From SZUA-35 sp965530755 (GTDB lineage Bacteria; Actinomycetota; Acidimicrobiia; Acidimicrobiales; SZUA-35): a stretch of 64,000 nucleotides of DNA. The notes under the pieces were generated by a model. It did no database searches and was not told the origin of the DNA. It saw only the letters and a program-made list of their open reading frames with translations. The stretch spans positions 1 through 64,000 of the forward strand of contig CBESNA010000005.1 in assembly GCA_965530755.1 (NCBI GenBank), read 5' to 3'. Shown here one piece after another: positions 36,547 to 45,589 of the stretch. Position 1 is the first letter of the stretch, and every line of letters begins with the position of its first letter. Both the position numbers and the translations under genes were made by a program.

Positions 36547-37581
36547 ATGAAAGCGACGCTCTACCAAGAGGCCGGCGGCCCTGAAGTGCTGCAGTACAGC
36601 GACGTACCAGATCCCGAGCCCGGCCCCGGTGACGTCATCGTCGACGTCGGAGCCGCTGCACTCAACCGGCTCGATGTGGTCCAACGGAACGGTTGGTTCC
36701 AGATGCCGGGCTTCAGCTATCCCCACATCGCCGGGATGGACATCGCAGGCACCGTGAGCTCGATCGGCGATGCGGTGACCAGAGTGGCCGTCGGGGATCG
36801 TGTGGTCGTCGACCCGTCACTCGCCGGCGTCGCAGACAACTCGAAACTGACCGGGATGGGAGACCTCTTCGGCGATCTCGGCATCATCGGCGGCACCGTC
36901 GCCGGCGGTTATGCCGAGAAGTGCCTGGTGCCGGCCTCCCACGTCTACGTGCTGCCGGCCGACATGCCCATCGAACACGCAGCAACGTTCCCAACCTGTT
37001 ATCTCACAGCGGCGCACGCCCTGTTCAAGGTCGGAGGCCTCGAACGAGGCGAGACGCTCATGATCCACGCTGCCGGTTCGGGGGTGTCGACCGCAGCCAT
37101 CCAACTGGCGAAGAACGTCGGCGCCACCGTTCTGGCCACGGCCGGATCCCAGGAGAAATGCGAGCGGGCGCTGGCGCTCGGCGCCGACCACACGGCCAAC
37201 AACCGAACAGACGACGTGGCCGGTTTTGCCAGAGAGGTCACGCATGGCAAGGGCGTCGACATGGTGTTCGATCACGTCGGTACCGCCTTGTTCGGGCCCT
37301 CGTTGTTCGGGCTCGGAGTGCACGGCCGGCTCGTGTGTTGCGGCAACTCGTCCGGCGACGAAGCGACCATTCCGTCCCTCGGCTACCTCTTCCACTCGGG
37401 GATCAAGATCATGGGATCGGACCCATATCGGCCGGAGGAGTTCGGTCCGGTTTGGGACACGTTCTGCCGCGGTGACTTCGAGGTCGTCATCGACTCCGAG
37501 TTCGCGCTCACCGATGCAGCCGAAGCGCAGAACAAGATGCTCAGCAACGACTTCTTCGGCAAGATCCTTCTCCGGCCCTGA
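36547..37581 (+). CDS. MDR-family NAD(P)-dependent oxidoreductase (quinone oxidoreductase/alcohol dehydrogenase-like)
   Basis: 344 residues from the ATG at 36547, six bases after GGAAGG. It has the GroES-like N-terminal domain (MKATLYQEAGGPEVL, AALNRLDVVQRNGW, GMDIAGTVSSIG), a Rossmann cofactor fold (HAAGSGVSTAAIQLAKNVGA) and the C-terminal segment VFDHVGTALF. Conserved structural-zinc cysteines are not seen, which favours the zinc-free quinone-oxidoreductase type. It joins the methyltransferase gene by TGATG. Likely reduces or oxidises a pathway carbonyl or alcohol. Confidence 0.88.
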   Translation: MKATLYQEAGGPEVLQYSDVPDPEPGPGDVIVDVGAAALNRLDVVQRNGWFQMPGFSYPHIAGMDIAGTVSSIGDAVTRVAVGDRVVVDPSLAGVADNSKLTGMGDLFGDLGIIGGTVAGGYAEKCLVPASHVYVLPADMPIEHAATFPTCYLTAAHALFKVGGLERGETLMIHAAGSGVSTAAIQLAKNVGATVLATAGSQEKCERALALGADHTANNRTDDVAGFAREVTHGKGVDMVFDHVGTALFGPSLFGLGVHGRLVCCGNSSGDEATIPSLGYLFHSGIKIMGSDPYRPEEFGPVWDTFCRGDFEVVIDSEFALTDAAEAQNKMLSNDFFGKILLRP

Positions 37582-38729
37582 TGCCCGCGGAGCCGAGGGA
37601 CGCCCCCTATCCCGAGTTGAAGAAGACCCACACGATGGCCCACACGGGCCGCCCCTGGACCGACTACAAGCCACCGGCTGCTGCACCGGTCTGGGCTGCC
37701 ATCGAGGGGCTCGGTCGCTACTACATCCTGCTCGCTGCGCTCGACCTCGATCTTTTCGACGTCCTCCAGCGGACGGGGCCGGTCACCGTCGAGACCCTCA
37801 GCGAGACGATGGAGCTGCCCGTCGATCACCTCCGATCGCTGCTCGACGGCGTCGTTGCGCTGGAGCTGCTCGATCAGTTCACCGACATCTACGACTTGAA
37901 CGATGCGGCAAAGCGGTATCTCGTTTCGGACGGCCCGGCGTCGATGGCCGACCTCATTCCGGTCGCACCCGGGCCCCACGAGAACTGGACGCACCTCGCC
38001 GACACGATCCGGAACGGCCGGCCGGCCACACCGATCGAAGACGATGCTGCGGCGTTCTACGTTCCGCTGGTCGAAGGCACGTTCACCACGATGTATCGGT
38101 GCGCATCGCGGGCCGATCTCAAGATCCGTTACTCGGCCCTTCGCTCACCCCGAATTCTCGATCTCGGCGCCGGCGGGGCCCCGTGGGCCATCGCCATGCT
38201 CGAGGCATGCGCCGATGGCAGCGCCGTCATCAACGACCTTCCCGGTGTCCTTGACGTCGCTCGGCGAAAGACCGCCGACCACGATGTGGCCGATCGCTGC
38301 GAATTCCGTGAGGGCGACTTTCACTCCGTCGACATCGAACCGGAGCACTACGACATCGTGGTGCTCGGCCACGTGTGCCGCGCGGAAGGAGCGGACGGGT
38401 CGCAGCATCTCATCGAGCGGGCGTTCGCTGCGCTGAAGCCCGAAGGTCGTCTGATCCTCGCCGACTACTTCCCTGACATCGAACGAAAGATGAACCCCCA
38501 CGCCGTGATCATGGGCACGACCATGATGGCGAGCACCGAGAAGGGTTTCTGCTTCACCCACGAACAGTTCTCCGAGTGGCTCCGTGCCGCCGGCTTCGAA
38601 CGCCTTCGCCTTATCGAACCCATTGGGTTCCAACAGAGCTTCGTGGCCACGAAACCCGCCGCTCGGCACCGACACCATCCACATGACCACCACGACCCCG
38701 AAAGGGCACCCCATGCAGACCGCTCCTGA
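37581..38729 (+). CDS. SAM-dependent methyltransferase (O-methyltransferase-like)
   Basis: 382 residues. An N-terminal winged-helix dimerisation region (about 40-115, with AALDLDLFDVLQRTGPVTVETLSE) precedes a class I Rossmann methyltransferase domain (RILDLGAGGAPWAIAMLEA as motif I, IVVLGHVCRAEG, and LKPEGRLILADYFP). This is the layout of plant-like and actinobacterial O-methyltransferases. It could add a methyl group or accept one released by the Rieske enzymes; neither is shown. The C-terminus is His/Pro-rich. It overlaps the downstream amidohydrolase gene by 17 bases and the upstream MDR gene by one. Confidence 0.87.
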   Translation: MPAEPRDAPYPELKKTHTMAHTGRPWTDYKPPAAAPVWAAIEGLGRYYILLAALDLDLFDVLQRTGPVTVETLSETMELPVDHLRSLLDGVVALELLDQFTDIYDLNDAAKRYLVSDGPASMADLIPVAPGPHENWTHLADTIRNGRPATPIEDDAAAFYVPLVEGTFTTMYRCASRADLKIRYSALRSPRILDLGAGGAPWAIAMLEACADGSAVINDLPGVLDVARRKTADHDVADRCEFREGDFHSVDIEPEHYDIVVLGHVCRAEGADGSQHLIERAFAALKPEGRLILADYFPDIERKMNPHAVIMGTTMMASTEKGFCFTHEQFSEWLRAAGFERLRLIEPIGFQQSFVATKPAARHRHHPHDHHDPERAPHADRS

Positions 38730-40110
38730 ATCGATTGACACTCTCGTGTGCGGAAGCCATGTCGTCACCGTGAACGAAACGCGCGACATCATCACCGATG
38801 GGGCCGTTGCGTTGCGCGGCACCGAGATCATCGATGTCGGCAAACGAACCGACCTCGAGGCTCGCTATTCCGCTACCGAGACCGTCGGCGGTGACCGTTT
38901 CGTCGTGACCCCCGGCCTCGTCAACACCCACATCCACATCACCGGTGAGCCACTGACCCGCGGCTACGTCCCGGACGACACGCCGTTCGAGGAGAACGTG
39001 TTCATGTGGCTCTGCCCCCTGTACGCGGTCCACACCGCCGAAGAGGAACGATTGTCGGCCCAGTTGGCGGCCGTCGAGATGCTGAAGTCCGGCACAACCA
39101 CCTTCCTCGAGGCCGGCACGATTCGATTTCTCGACGAGGTCATCGACGGGCTGGTGGAGGTCGGGATTCGCGGACGTGTCGGGAAGTGGGTGTGGGACCT
39201 GCCGCCCGAGCCAGACGTCTACAAGCAGAACACCGACCAGTCGATTGCGTTCCTCCAGCGCCAACTGGAGGACTTCGCGTCGGTCGAGGGCGGTCGGCTC
39301 GGCGCGTGGTCGACTCTCGTCGGCCACACGACCGCGTCAGACCCGCTGTGGCTGGCTGCTCGAGAGCTGGCGACCGAGCATGGCACCGGCCTGAGCTTCC
39401 ACATGTCGCCGGCAAAACTCGACCCCGAGGGTTTCATTGCAGAGTTCGGCCATCGCCCGATGGTCCATCTCGCCGAGCTCGGCATTCTCGGCCCCGATGT
39501 CGCCATCACCCACGCTGTCCAGATCGACGATCACGAACTCGCCATCATGGGCGAAGCCGGCGTCTCAGTGGCCCACTGTCCGACCACGGCCTTGAAGGTC
39601 AGCTACGGGGTCACCCGCGTCGGCAAGATGCCAGAGATGATGCAGAACGGGATCAACCTCAGCATCGGCACCGACGGCAACAACGCATCCAACTACTCCG
39701 ACCTGATGCGGGCCACGTACCTCGTGGCCGGGCTGTTCAAGGACGGCCGGCAGGACCCGCAGATGTTCCCGGCCGAGATGGCCTACGAGATGGCCACCAT
39801 TGGCGGGGCGAAGACCATGCAAATGACCGACTCGATCGGGTCGCTGGAAGTCGGCAAGAAGGCAGACGTCGTGTTGCACGACACCGACCGTCCGGAATGG
39901 CGTCCGCTGTTGAACGTCATCAACCAACTGGTGTGGTCGGCCGACGGGCGCGGCGTGCACACCGTCTTCGTCGACGGCAAGAAGGTGGTCGACGCCGGCG
40001 TGATGACCACGGTCGACGAGGCCACGTTCTACCAGAAGTGCCAACGGGCGGGTGAGGCGATCACCGCCCGCTCCGGACTGCCGGACAAGTCCAAGTGGCC
40101 CCTCCTCTGA
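38713..40110 (+). CDS. TRZ/ATZ-type amidohydrolase (deaminase/chlorohydrolase superfamily)
   Basis: 465 residues from the ATG at 38713. The metal ligands of the superfamily are visible: NTHIHITGE (His-x-His), SFHMSPA, ITHAVQIDDHE and IGTDGNNAS (Asp). The C-terminus returns to the small beta domain (SLEVGKKADVVLHD). Relatives hydrolyse C-N or C-Cl bonds on triazines, purines and other heterocycles. The paralogue at 45589 has the same architecture. Position at the end of the MDR-methyltransferase run supports a step on a nitrogen heterocycle. Another in-frame ATG lies at 38683. Confidence 0.9.
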   Translation: MQTAPESIDTLVCGSHVVTVNETRDIITDGAVALRGTEIIDVGKRTDLEARYSATETVGGDRFVVTPGLVNTHIHITGEPLTRGYVPDDTPFEENVFMWLCPLYAVHTAEEERLSAQLAAVEMLKSGTTTFLEAGTIRFLDEVIDGLVEVGIRGRVGKWVWDLPPEPDVYKQNTDQSIAFLQRQLEDFASVEGGRLGAWSTLVGHTTASDPLWLAARELATEHGTGLSFHMSPAKLDPEGFIAEFGHRPMVHLAELGILGPDVAITHAVQIDDHELAIMGEAGVSVAHCPTTALKVSYGVTRVGKMPEMMQNGINLSIGTDGNNASNYSDLMRATYLVAGLFKDGRQDPQMFPAEMAYEMATIGGAKTMQMTDSIGSLEVGKKADVVLHDTDRPEWRPLLNVINQLVWSADGRGVHTVFVDGKKVVDAGVMTTVDEATFYQKCQRAGEAITARSGLPDKSKWPLL

Positions 40111-40140
40111 AATGGGGTCGGAGCTTCACATTCACAACTC
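40111..40140 (-). repeat. Short dispersed repeat, copy 1 (GAGTTGTGA ... GACCCCA)
   Basis: On the minus strand it begins GAGTTGTGAATGTGAAGC and ends CCGACCCCATT, matching a stretch at 60463-60494. It starts immediately after the stop of the amidohydrolase gene. Only the core words are shared. Confidence 0.4.
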
Positions 40141-40244
40141 TCGGGGTCACGATGACGTGCACATTCGAAGCAGAGACTCGATGTTCGAGGGACTGGGCGA
40201 AACGATCCGTGGCGCCCGCGAGATGCTCGATCAGCTTCGCTGAG

Positions 40245-40979
40245 CTACTCGCCGCAGAGATCGATCCAGTCGATCTCGAGCCGGAAGGGCCCGTCGACCC
40301 CGTCGCTGATCATCAATCCCAGACGCGTGGCCAGGTCCTTTCGGAAGGGCACGTCGTCGACCGGGTTGCCGAAGATGGCAGGGAACAGATCGTCGAACGA
40401 GACCGAGACCGTCTGCCAGTCGCCGGCGGCTTCGAACTCGATCGGCGCTCGATGGGATACTCGACGATTGCGGGATTCGAGGCTGTCGTCGAAGGTGACC
40501 ATGTAGCGGCGGCTGTCCGATCGTGCCCGAAAGACGATCCGATCGTGATCGGCGAGAGCTTCTGGCTCGAGCGGGAGGCGGAGCGACGAGAATCCACCAC
40601 CGTCGGTGTTGATCTCTCCCTCGAAGATGAGCGACCCGCCAGCGAAGGACAACCCACCGAGCGATCGTCCTCCCATCACGTTGTCGTTGACGACGAGCCA
40701 TTCACGATTGTCGTCGTCAGAGGTGAAATCGGTCAGCCTCCGACGGTTGTCCGGCGGGTTGTCCAGGGTCGACATGGGCTCAGGCTCCGTCGTCGTTGGG
40801 GTCGTGGCACCGGGGTCGGCGGCGCTGCCGACCGAATCAGCGTTTGCTGCTGCCTCCTCGGTAGGGGTGGAAACGGTCGTGGACACCGACTCGACGCCGG
40901 CCCGACCAGCGGTTTCGCCGCACGCCGCAATCAGCACCAACGCCACAACGGCGAACAGCATGATCGGCCTCGCATGCAT
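40245..40979 (-). CDS. Lipoprotein with CIA30-like (NADH:ubiquinone oxidoreductase assembly) domain
   Basis: 244 residues from the ATG at 40979. A lipoprotein signal (MLFAVVALVLIAACGE, lipid Cys near residue 20) and a Thr/Ala/Pro linker are followed by a CIA30-type jelly-roll domain (about 80-240). The domain begins LTDFTSDDDNREWLVVNDNVMGGRSLGG and contains DWQTVSVSFDDLFP. Bacterial CIA30 proteins are of unknown function and are often linked to carbohydrate-binding-like folds. The longer frame upstream overlaps the DUF5655 promoter region and lacks a signal, so the ATG giving a clean lipobox is preferred. Confidence 0.85.
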   Translation of the reverse strand: MHARPIMLFAVVALVLIAACGETAGRAGVESVSTTVSTPTEEAAANADSVGSAADPGATTPTTTEPEPMSTLDNPPDNRRRLTDFTSDDDNREWLVVNDNVMGGRSLGGLSFAGGSLIFEGEINTDGGGFSSLRLPLEPEALADHDRIVFRARSDSRRYMVTFDDSLESRNRRVSHRAPIEFEAAGDWQTVSVSFDDLFPAIFGNPVDDVPFRKDLATRLGLMISDGVDGPFRLEIDWIDLCGE

Positions 40980-41101
40980 CTGGCCACATCTTGTCCGGAT
41001 GGCTCGTTGCAAGACGAATCGAAGGAAGGAAGAGCCGCGTGTCGGAGCGCTGGCCACACCGGCTCGGCAGCTCGTTCGGGCCCGGCGACTACGGTTTCGC
41101 C

Positions 41102-41593
41102 ATGGCATGGACCTGCCCTGACTGCAAGCGTTCCTTTGGGGCGAAGGGGCGAAACCACATGTGTCAGCCTGGGCTGACCCTCGAGGAGCACTTCGCGGCG
41201 GCCAGGCCGGAAGCCGCGCCGATATTCGAGGTGATCAACGCTCACCTGGAAACCCTGGATGGAGACCTGATCGTCGATCCGCTGAGCAAGAAGATTCTGT
41301 TCAAGAACGGCCCCACCATCGCCATCTTGGAGTCGATGACGAAGTGGGTGGCACTCGGCTTCACCCTCCGAAGAAGAGTGGTGAGCACGCGTTTCTCTCG
41401 CAAAGTGATCGACTACCAGGGCAAGTTCTACCACGTGGTCAATCTGACGAGCGCGGCACAGGTCGATGACGAACTCCTCGAATGGTTGAGCGAGGCGTTC
41501 CACAAAGGCGACGGGCCAAGTGTGGGAGCCGATCCGATGGTGCCGGACGACATCGACGACGAGTTCCTCGGCTCGTTCGACGAATCCCCCTAG
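41102..41593 (+). CDS. DUF5655-family protein with N-terminal zinc-finger-like motif
   Basis: 163 residues from the ATG at 41102 (MAWTCPDCKRSF). The C-x2-C and H-x-C pairs in CPDC...NHMC form a possible small zinc knuckle. The rest is the DUF5655 domain (IFEVINAHLETLDGDLIVDP, LFKNGPTIAILESMTKW). The domain occurs near nucleic-acid-associated proteins, but its function is not established. Stand-alone gene, convergent with the MMPL-type transporter. Confidence 0.82.
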   Translation: MAWTCPDCKRSFGAKGRNHMCQPGLTLEEHFAAARPEAAPIFEVINAHLETLDGDLIVDPLSKKILFKNGPTIAILESMTKWVALGFTLRRRVVSTRFSRKVIDYQGKFYHVVNLTSAAQVDDELLEWLSEAFHKGDGPSVGADPMVPDDIDDEFLGSFDESP

Positions 41594-41668
41594 AGCCGAA
41601 CAGGAACGGCTCGTTGCCCGCTGAGCGCGCCGGGCCCCGCCCGTCAAAGGCCCGGCGGACAACCGACC

Positions 41669-44600
41669 TCAGCCGGTGGCCCCGGCCAGAGCATCGAGCA
41701 CCTCAGGGGGAACCCCGCAGGCCAACGCAGCCTCGACGATCAACGCACTCGCCTCCTCAGAACGAGGAGTGCTCGCGATCCCCAGAACCAGCAGATCAGC
41801 CTCCGGCGTCGTCGCCACCAACTCATCAGCCGCACACCGAGCCACACCAGGATCCACGCCCGCACCAGTGAAGGCATCGTAGATCGCCCCGGAAACCAAA
41901 CCGCCCGGCCGCTCCGCCGGACCAGGCGGCAACGTCGTTGCAGCCGTCTCACCGTCAGAAGGCGGCGGGGTGCCGGCCAGAGCATCGAGCACCTCAGGGG
42001 GAACCCCGCAGGCCAACGCAGCCTCGACGATCAACGCACTCGCCTCCTCAGAACGAGGAGTGCTCGCGATCCCCAGAACCAGCAGATCAGCCTCCGGCGT
42101 CGTCGCCACCAACTCATCAGCCGCACACCGAGCCACACCAGGATCCACGCCCGCACCAGTGAAGGCATCGTAGATCGCCCCGGAAACCAAACCGCCCGGC
42201 CGCTCCGCCGGACCAGGCGGCAACGTGTCACCGACAGCCGGTTCGGTGGTCGGTGGCGTCGTGGTAGCCGGTGGGATCGTGGCGGGCGAGCCTGCCGGCA
42301 CGGTGACCGCCGTCAGGCTGGCCTCGGCCGGCTCCTCGACCGCGTCGGCAATGATGATCCCGCCAACGATCAGGAGGGCGAGGAACGTGACTCCGGCCAG
42401 CGCCGTGGCCGGACCCATCACCGGTCGGGTTCCGATCGGCGTGTCGGCCACGAAGAACCCCTTCTGATCGGCCCACACCACAAGTGGTGGCACGACGATC
42501 AGCGCACTGAGGAGTGCGATGGCGATGTTGAGCGTGACGATCGCGCCGAAGTCCTGCAGGAGGGGCAACGCAGCGAAGATCAGCACGCCGAAGCCACCAA
42601 TCGTGGTGAGTGCCGAGGCCGTGAAGGCCCGGCCGGTTCGCCGCGATGCCATCGCCGACGCCTCCACAGCGTCGAGCCCGCGACGACGTTCGTCCTTGTA
42701 TCGGGCGATCAACAGCACGGAGAACTCGGCACAAGTGGCGATCACCAGCGGACCGCCCACGGTTGTGAGCGGGCTCAGGGTGATGCCGAGCACGGCGACC
42801 ACGGTGGCCGAGGTGCCAACAGCCAAAAGGATCGGCACCATCGTGAGCGCCGTCTGCGCCACGTTCAGCGACCTCGCCAGCACCCATGCAGCAACAAGCA
42901 GAAGGGCCACCACCGTCAACGCCGATCGATTGGCCTCGAGGTTGTTCAGCAGGCCGACTCCGACACGAGCCAGACCGGCAACAGTGACCGAGGAATCCGC
43001 TGGTCGAGCGGCACCGTCGCCTGGGTCGGCAAGGTTGGCCTCGATTCTGTCGATGAGACCGGCCCGATCGTCGAGCGAAGAGGGACCGACGCGGAACAGG
43101 ATCTGTGCGGTGTTCCCCTCGGGACCGACGAGGAGTCGTTGTACGGCGGGCGGGGCAACCTGATAGGCGGCGAGGAGATCGGCACCCGTCGGCGGAAGCG
43201 ATGTCGCCCCCGGGATCTCGAGAAGGTACGAAACCGTGGTCACCAGGCTGGAAGCCTGCACGAGGGTCGGCTCGGCCTCGAGGTTGGCCCGCGCTGCGTC
43301 ATGAACGAAGGCCGCCATCTCATCGGTGAAAATCCCGTTCTCGGCGGCACCGTCGGTCTGGATGAAGACGCCCATCGTGGTCGCAAACCCGACTTCGTCC
43401 TCGAGTTGTCTGGCGTTGATGACCGAGTCAGAGCCCTGGTCGGCCCAGTTGATGGGATCGCTCTCGATCTCCGAGCCTCCTTCGAGAATCAACCCGACGA
43501 TTGGCAGCGCAACTGCGAGGGCGACGAGCGCAGGGATTGCAGCTCGCGGCAGAGAACCGAGCCTGACCACGGCCCGCTCGACGACTCCGCCTTCCGCGGC
43601 GCCCTTCGAGGGCGACTTGCGTTCATGATCGGCGAGCACACTCACGGGGATTGCGATGCCGGCCGCCAGAAGCGAAACGATGCCGATCGACAACAGCACG
43701 CCAAAGTCCCGAATCATCGGAACTCGGGAAATCTGCATGACCATGAAGGAAATGACGGCGGCAACGAGCGCCATCAGCAGCGGCGGCCCGATACGAGCCA
43801 TGGTCTCGGCGAATGGGGATGCATCGGGTCGGACGCCGCACTCCTCCTCCACCCTTGCGTGGACCTGGATGGCGAAGTCGATCCCGATGCCAATGAGGAT
43901 GGGGAGTCCGGAAATCGTGACGAGCGACAACCCGATCCCGAGATAGCCGAAGATTCCGAAGCCCCAGATCACACCGGCCACCACCGAAGCCAGCGGGAGC
44001 AACCTCCAACGAACCGGGAACGCAACCGCCAGCACGATCAGCATCACGCCGAGGGCGATCGCCCCGAGGGTCAGCATGCCACCCTGGAGGTAGTCGTTGA
44101 TGTCAGTGAGGAACGTGGGGGTGCCGGTGATGATCACCGTCGCGTTCTCGAAGCTCCTGCTCCCGACAGCGTCCTGAATTGCCTCGGAACCGAGCGCGAG
44201 CTCGTCGAGAGAGGCGTTGCCAACGACGGTTGCAGCCATGAGTGCGTGGGTGGGATCGGGGAAGAAGGACTGCAGCGCCTTGCGGATCTTCAGCTCCGAA
44301 TCCGGCGGCACAACCAACTCGCCGCTCTCGGTCACCTCGAAGCCGGAGTTGTCGAAGAGCAGGAACCGGACCCAGTCCGGATTTTCGAATTCGGGTGCTC
44401 CAGCTGCGGTGAGACGCTGCACGGTGATGGCCCCGTCAGCTACGCGAATGGCCGCCCCGTCGGGATCGGGTTCCCGAGCGATGGCGTCGCCGAGGATCTG
44501 GGTGGCGGTTCCCGAAAGCACAAGGTTCTCGGTCCACTTCATGGCGCTCACGGGTGTGATGACGACGTCGAGCGCCTCGTTTGCCTCGAGTTCGGCGTCT

Positions 44601-44887
44601 ATCTCTGCGAAGGCCGCCAGATTCGACGGGGTGAACAAGTCGACGACCGTCGAGCCCTCGTCAACGGTGAACAGCACCACCATGTTCTCTCCGCCGAACA
44701 GATCCTGATAGCGCTCGTTGTCCTGAGCGATGTCGGACTCGGAATCGAGATAGCTGTCCTGTCCCGTGGCGAACTCCAGATTGGTCAGACCGATGGCGGT
44801 GACCGCGGTGACGACGGCACAGACCGCCAGCACCGCTTTCGTGTTCGATGCCAGGGCTTGGCCGATACGACGCCACAACTGTTCCAT
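41669..44887 (-). CDS. RND superfamily (MMPL/HAE3-type) transporter with duplicated C-terminal domain
   Basis: 1072 residues from the ATG at 44887, preceded by GGGGAGA. One TM helix near the N-terminus (TKAVLAVCAVVTAVTAIGL), a first extracytoplasmic loop, an SSD-like bundle (LTLGAIALGVMLIVLAVAFPV to SLLAAGIAIPV), a second loop and a second bundle (ALTVVALLLVAAWV to LTFLALLIVGGII-like) give about 12 TM helices. Such proteins export lipids, hopanoids or other hydrophobic molecules. After a Pro/Thr linker there are two copies of an 85-residue domain (TLPPGPAERPGGL to VLDALAG) with two Cys each, encoded by an exact 254-bp DNA repeat; the copies are separated by about 12 residues. The domain's function is unknown. 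Confidence 0.9.
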   Translation of the reverse strand: MEQLWRRIGQALASNTKAVLAVCAVVTAVTAIGLTNLEFATGQDSYLDSESDIAQDNERYQDLFGGENMVVLFTVDEGSTVVDLFTPSNLAAFAEIDAELEANEALDVVITPVSAMKWTENLVLSGTATQILGDAIAREPDPDGAAIRVADGAITVQRLTAAGAPEFENPDWVRFLLFDNSGFEVTESGELVVPPDSELKIRKALQSFFPDPTHALMAATVVGNASLDELALGSEAIQDAVGSRSFENATVIITGTPTFLTDINDYLQGGMLTLGAIALGVMLIVLAVAFPVRWRLLPLASVVAGVIWGFGIFGYLGIGLSLVTISGLPILIGIGIDFAIQVHARVEEECGVRPDASPFAETMARIGPPLLMALVAAVISFMVMQISRVPMIRDFGVLLSIGIVSLLAAGIAIPVSVLADHERKSPSKGAAEGGVVERAVVRLGSLPRAAIPALVALAVALPIVGLILEGGSEIESDPINWADQGSDSVINARQLEDEVGFATTMGVFIQTDGAAENGIFTDEMAAFVHDAARANLEAEPTLVQASSLVTTVSYLLEIPGATSLPPTGADLLAAYQVAPPAVQRLLVGPEGNTAQILFRVGPSSLDDRAGLIDRIEANLADPGDGAARPADSSVTVAGLARVGVGLLNNLEANRSALTVVALLLVAAWVLARSLNVAQTALTMVPILLAVGTSATVVAVLGITLSPLTTVGGPLVIATCAEFSVLLIARYKDERRRGLDAVEASAMASRRTGRAFTASALTTIGGFGVLIFAALPLLQDFGAIVTLNIAIALLSALIVVPPLVVWADQKGFFVADTPIGTRPVMGPATALAGVTFLALLIVGGIIIADAVEEPAEASLTAVTVPAGSPATIPPATTTPPTTEPAVGDTLPPGPAERPGGLVSGAIYDAFTGAGVDPGVARCAADELVATTPEADLLVLGIASTPRSEEASALIVEAALACGVPPEVLDALAGTPPPSDGETAATTLPPGPAERPGGLVSGAIYDAFTGAGVDPGVARCAADELVATTPEADLLVLGIASTPRSEEASALIVEAALACGVPPEVLDALAGATG
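41682..41935 (-). repeat. 254-bp perfect direct repeat, unit 1 (3' end of MMPL gene)
   Basis: No base difference was found against 41973-42226 when the two were compared by eye. The 291-bp period is a multiple of three, so the frame is kept. Perfect identity, including synonymous sites, points to recent duplication or active gene conversion. Confidence 0.95.
41973..42226 (-). repeat. 254-bp perfect direct repeat, unit 2
   Basis: Second copy, separated from unit 1 by 37 bp. It encodes the inner of the two 85-residue C-terminal domains of the transporter. The linkers following each unit differ, so the duplication boundary is sharp. Confidence 0.95.
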
Positions 44888-45011
44888 CTGGTTCTCCCCT
44901 TCGAGACCGCGAGAATTCCCGCTCTCCCTCGAGCCTGAGCGGGGTCGCTGGAACCTAACAGGGTCGAACGTCGGGAGTCTTGGCTTCTCCCGCCGCCGGG
45001 CCCCGGCGTTC

Positions 45012-45536
45012 CTACTCCACGGTCCAACCCTCGGGAACGCTCCACTCGCCCACGACCTCGTGGGTGTCCTCGTCCTGCTCGGCACCCTCGAGGTGCTGCC
45101 AGAGCATCAGCTGGTTGCCCCACGGATCCAGGAACGATGCGTTGGCACCACCGAACTCGGTCCAAAAGTGATCGCGCCAGAGGATCTCGGCGCCGTGGGC
45201 CGCTGCCCGTTCGAGAATGCCGTCGAAGGAATCATCTTCGCTGATCAGGATCCAAGCCCGAGTGGCGCGCCCAGCGGTCACCTCGTGCGGCGACGGCGGC
45301 GCGGGGTTGGGGTGCGGACGCATGTTGGCCGCATTGGAGATACCCATGTGGAGGTTGCCGGTCGGGCCCTGCGTGCCGTCGTCGAGCTTGAAGTTCTGGC
45401 CCGGGATGATCCGATGGAAGACGCCGGGGATTCGTTCCTCGACCTCCCAACCGAAGACCTCGGAGTAGAACGTGTTCGCAGCGTCCACGTCGGTCACGGG
45501 GAAGTCGACGAAGACGAGGGCATTGGGATAGCTCAT
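45012..45536 (-). CDS. VOC-family protein (pair member 2)
   Basis: 174 residues beginning MSYPNALVFVDFPVTDVDAA. Close paralogue of the protein at 35933 along its whole length, with the identical segment LWRDHFWTEFGGANASF and nearly the same C-terminus. Two VOC modules; the catalytic or ligand role is not known. A TGGTC-type operator (O7) lies 34 bases upstream of its ATG, so it probably has its own promoter even though the amidohydrolase gene lies upstream on the same strand. Confidence 0.86.
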   Translation of the reverse strand: MSYPNALVFVDFPVTDVDAANTFYSEVFGWEVEERIPGVFHRIIPGQNFKLDDGTQGPTGNLHMGISNAANMRPHPNPAPPSPHEVTAGRATRAWILISEDDSFDGILERAAAHGAEILWRDHFWTEFGGANASFLDPWGNQLMLWQHLEGAEQDEDTHEVVGEWSVPEGWTVE

Positions 45537-45570
45537 GGGACTCCTTGTTTGGGCTCACTGCTTGTTGAAC

Positions 45571-45589
45571 TGGTCTGTTGGTCAGACCT
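45571..45589 (+). promoter_or_regulatory. Operator O7 between amidohydrolase and VOC genes
   Basis: TGGTC-TGT-TGGTC-AGACCT, with 17 of 19 positions agreeing with O1 or O3 and containing the FadR-type TGGTCAGACC. It sits between the stop of the gene at 45589 and the start codon at 45536, in the promoter position of the VOC gene. Confidence 0.6.

Noticed and set aside
40112..40243. 43-codon plus-strand frame after the amidohydrolase gene
   Set aside because: It has no ribosome site, overlaps the short repeat at 40111-40140 and shows no family features.
43139..44938. 599-codon frame opposite the MMPL transporter gene
   Set aside because: Arg/Asp/His-rich shadow of the transporter; no recognisable fold, and the transporter has clear TM helices and a ribosome site.
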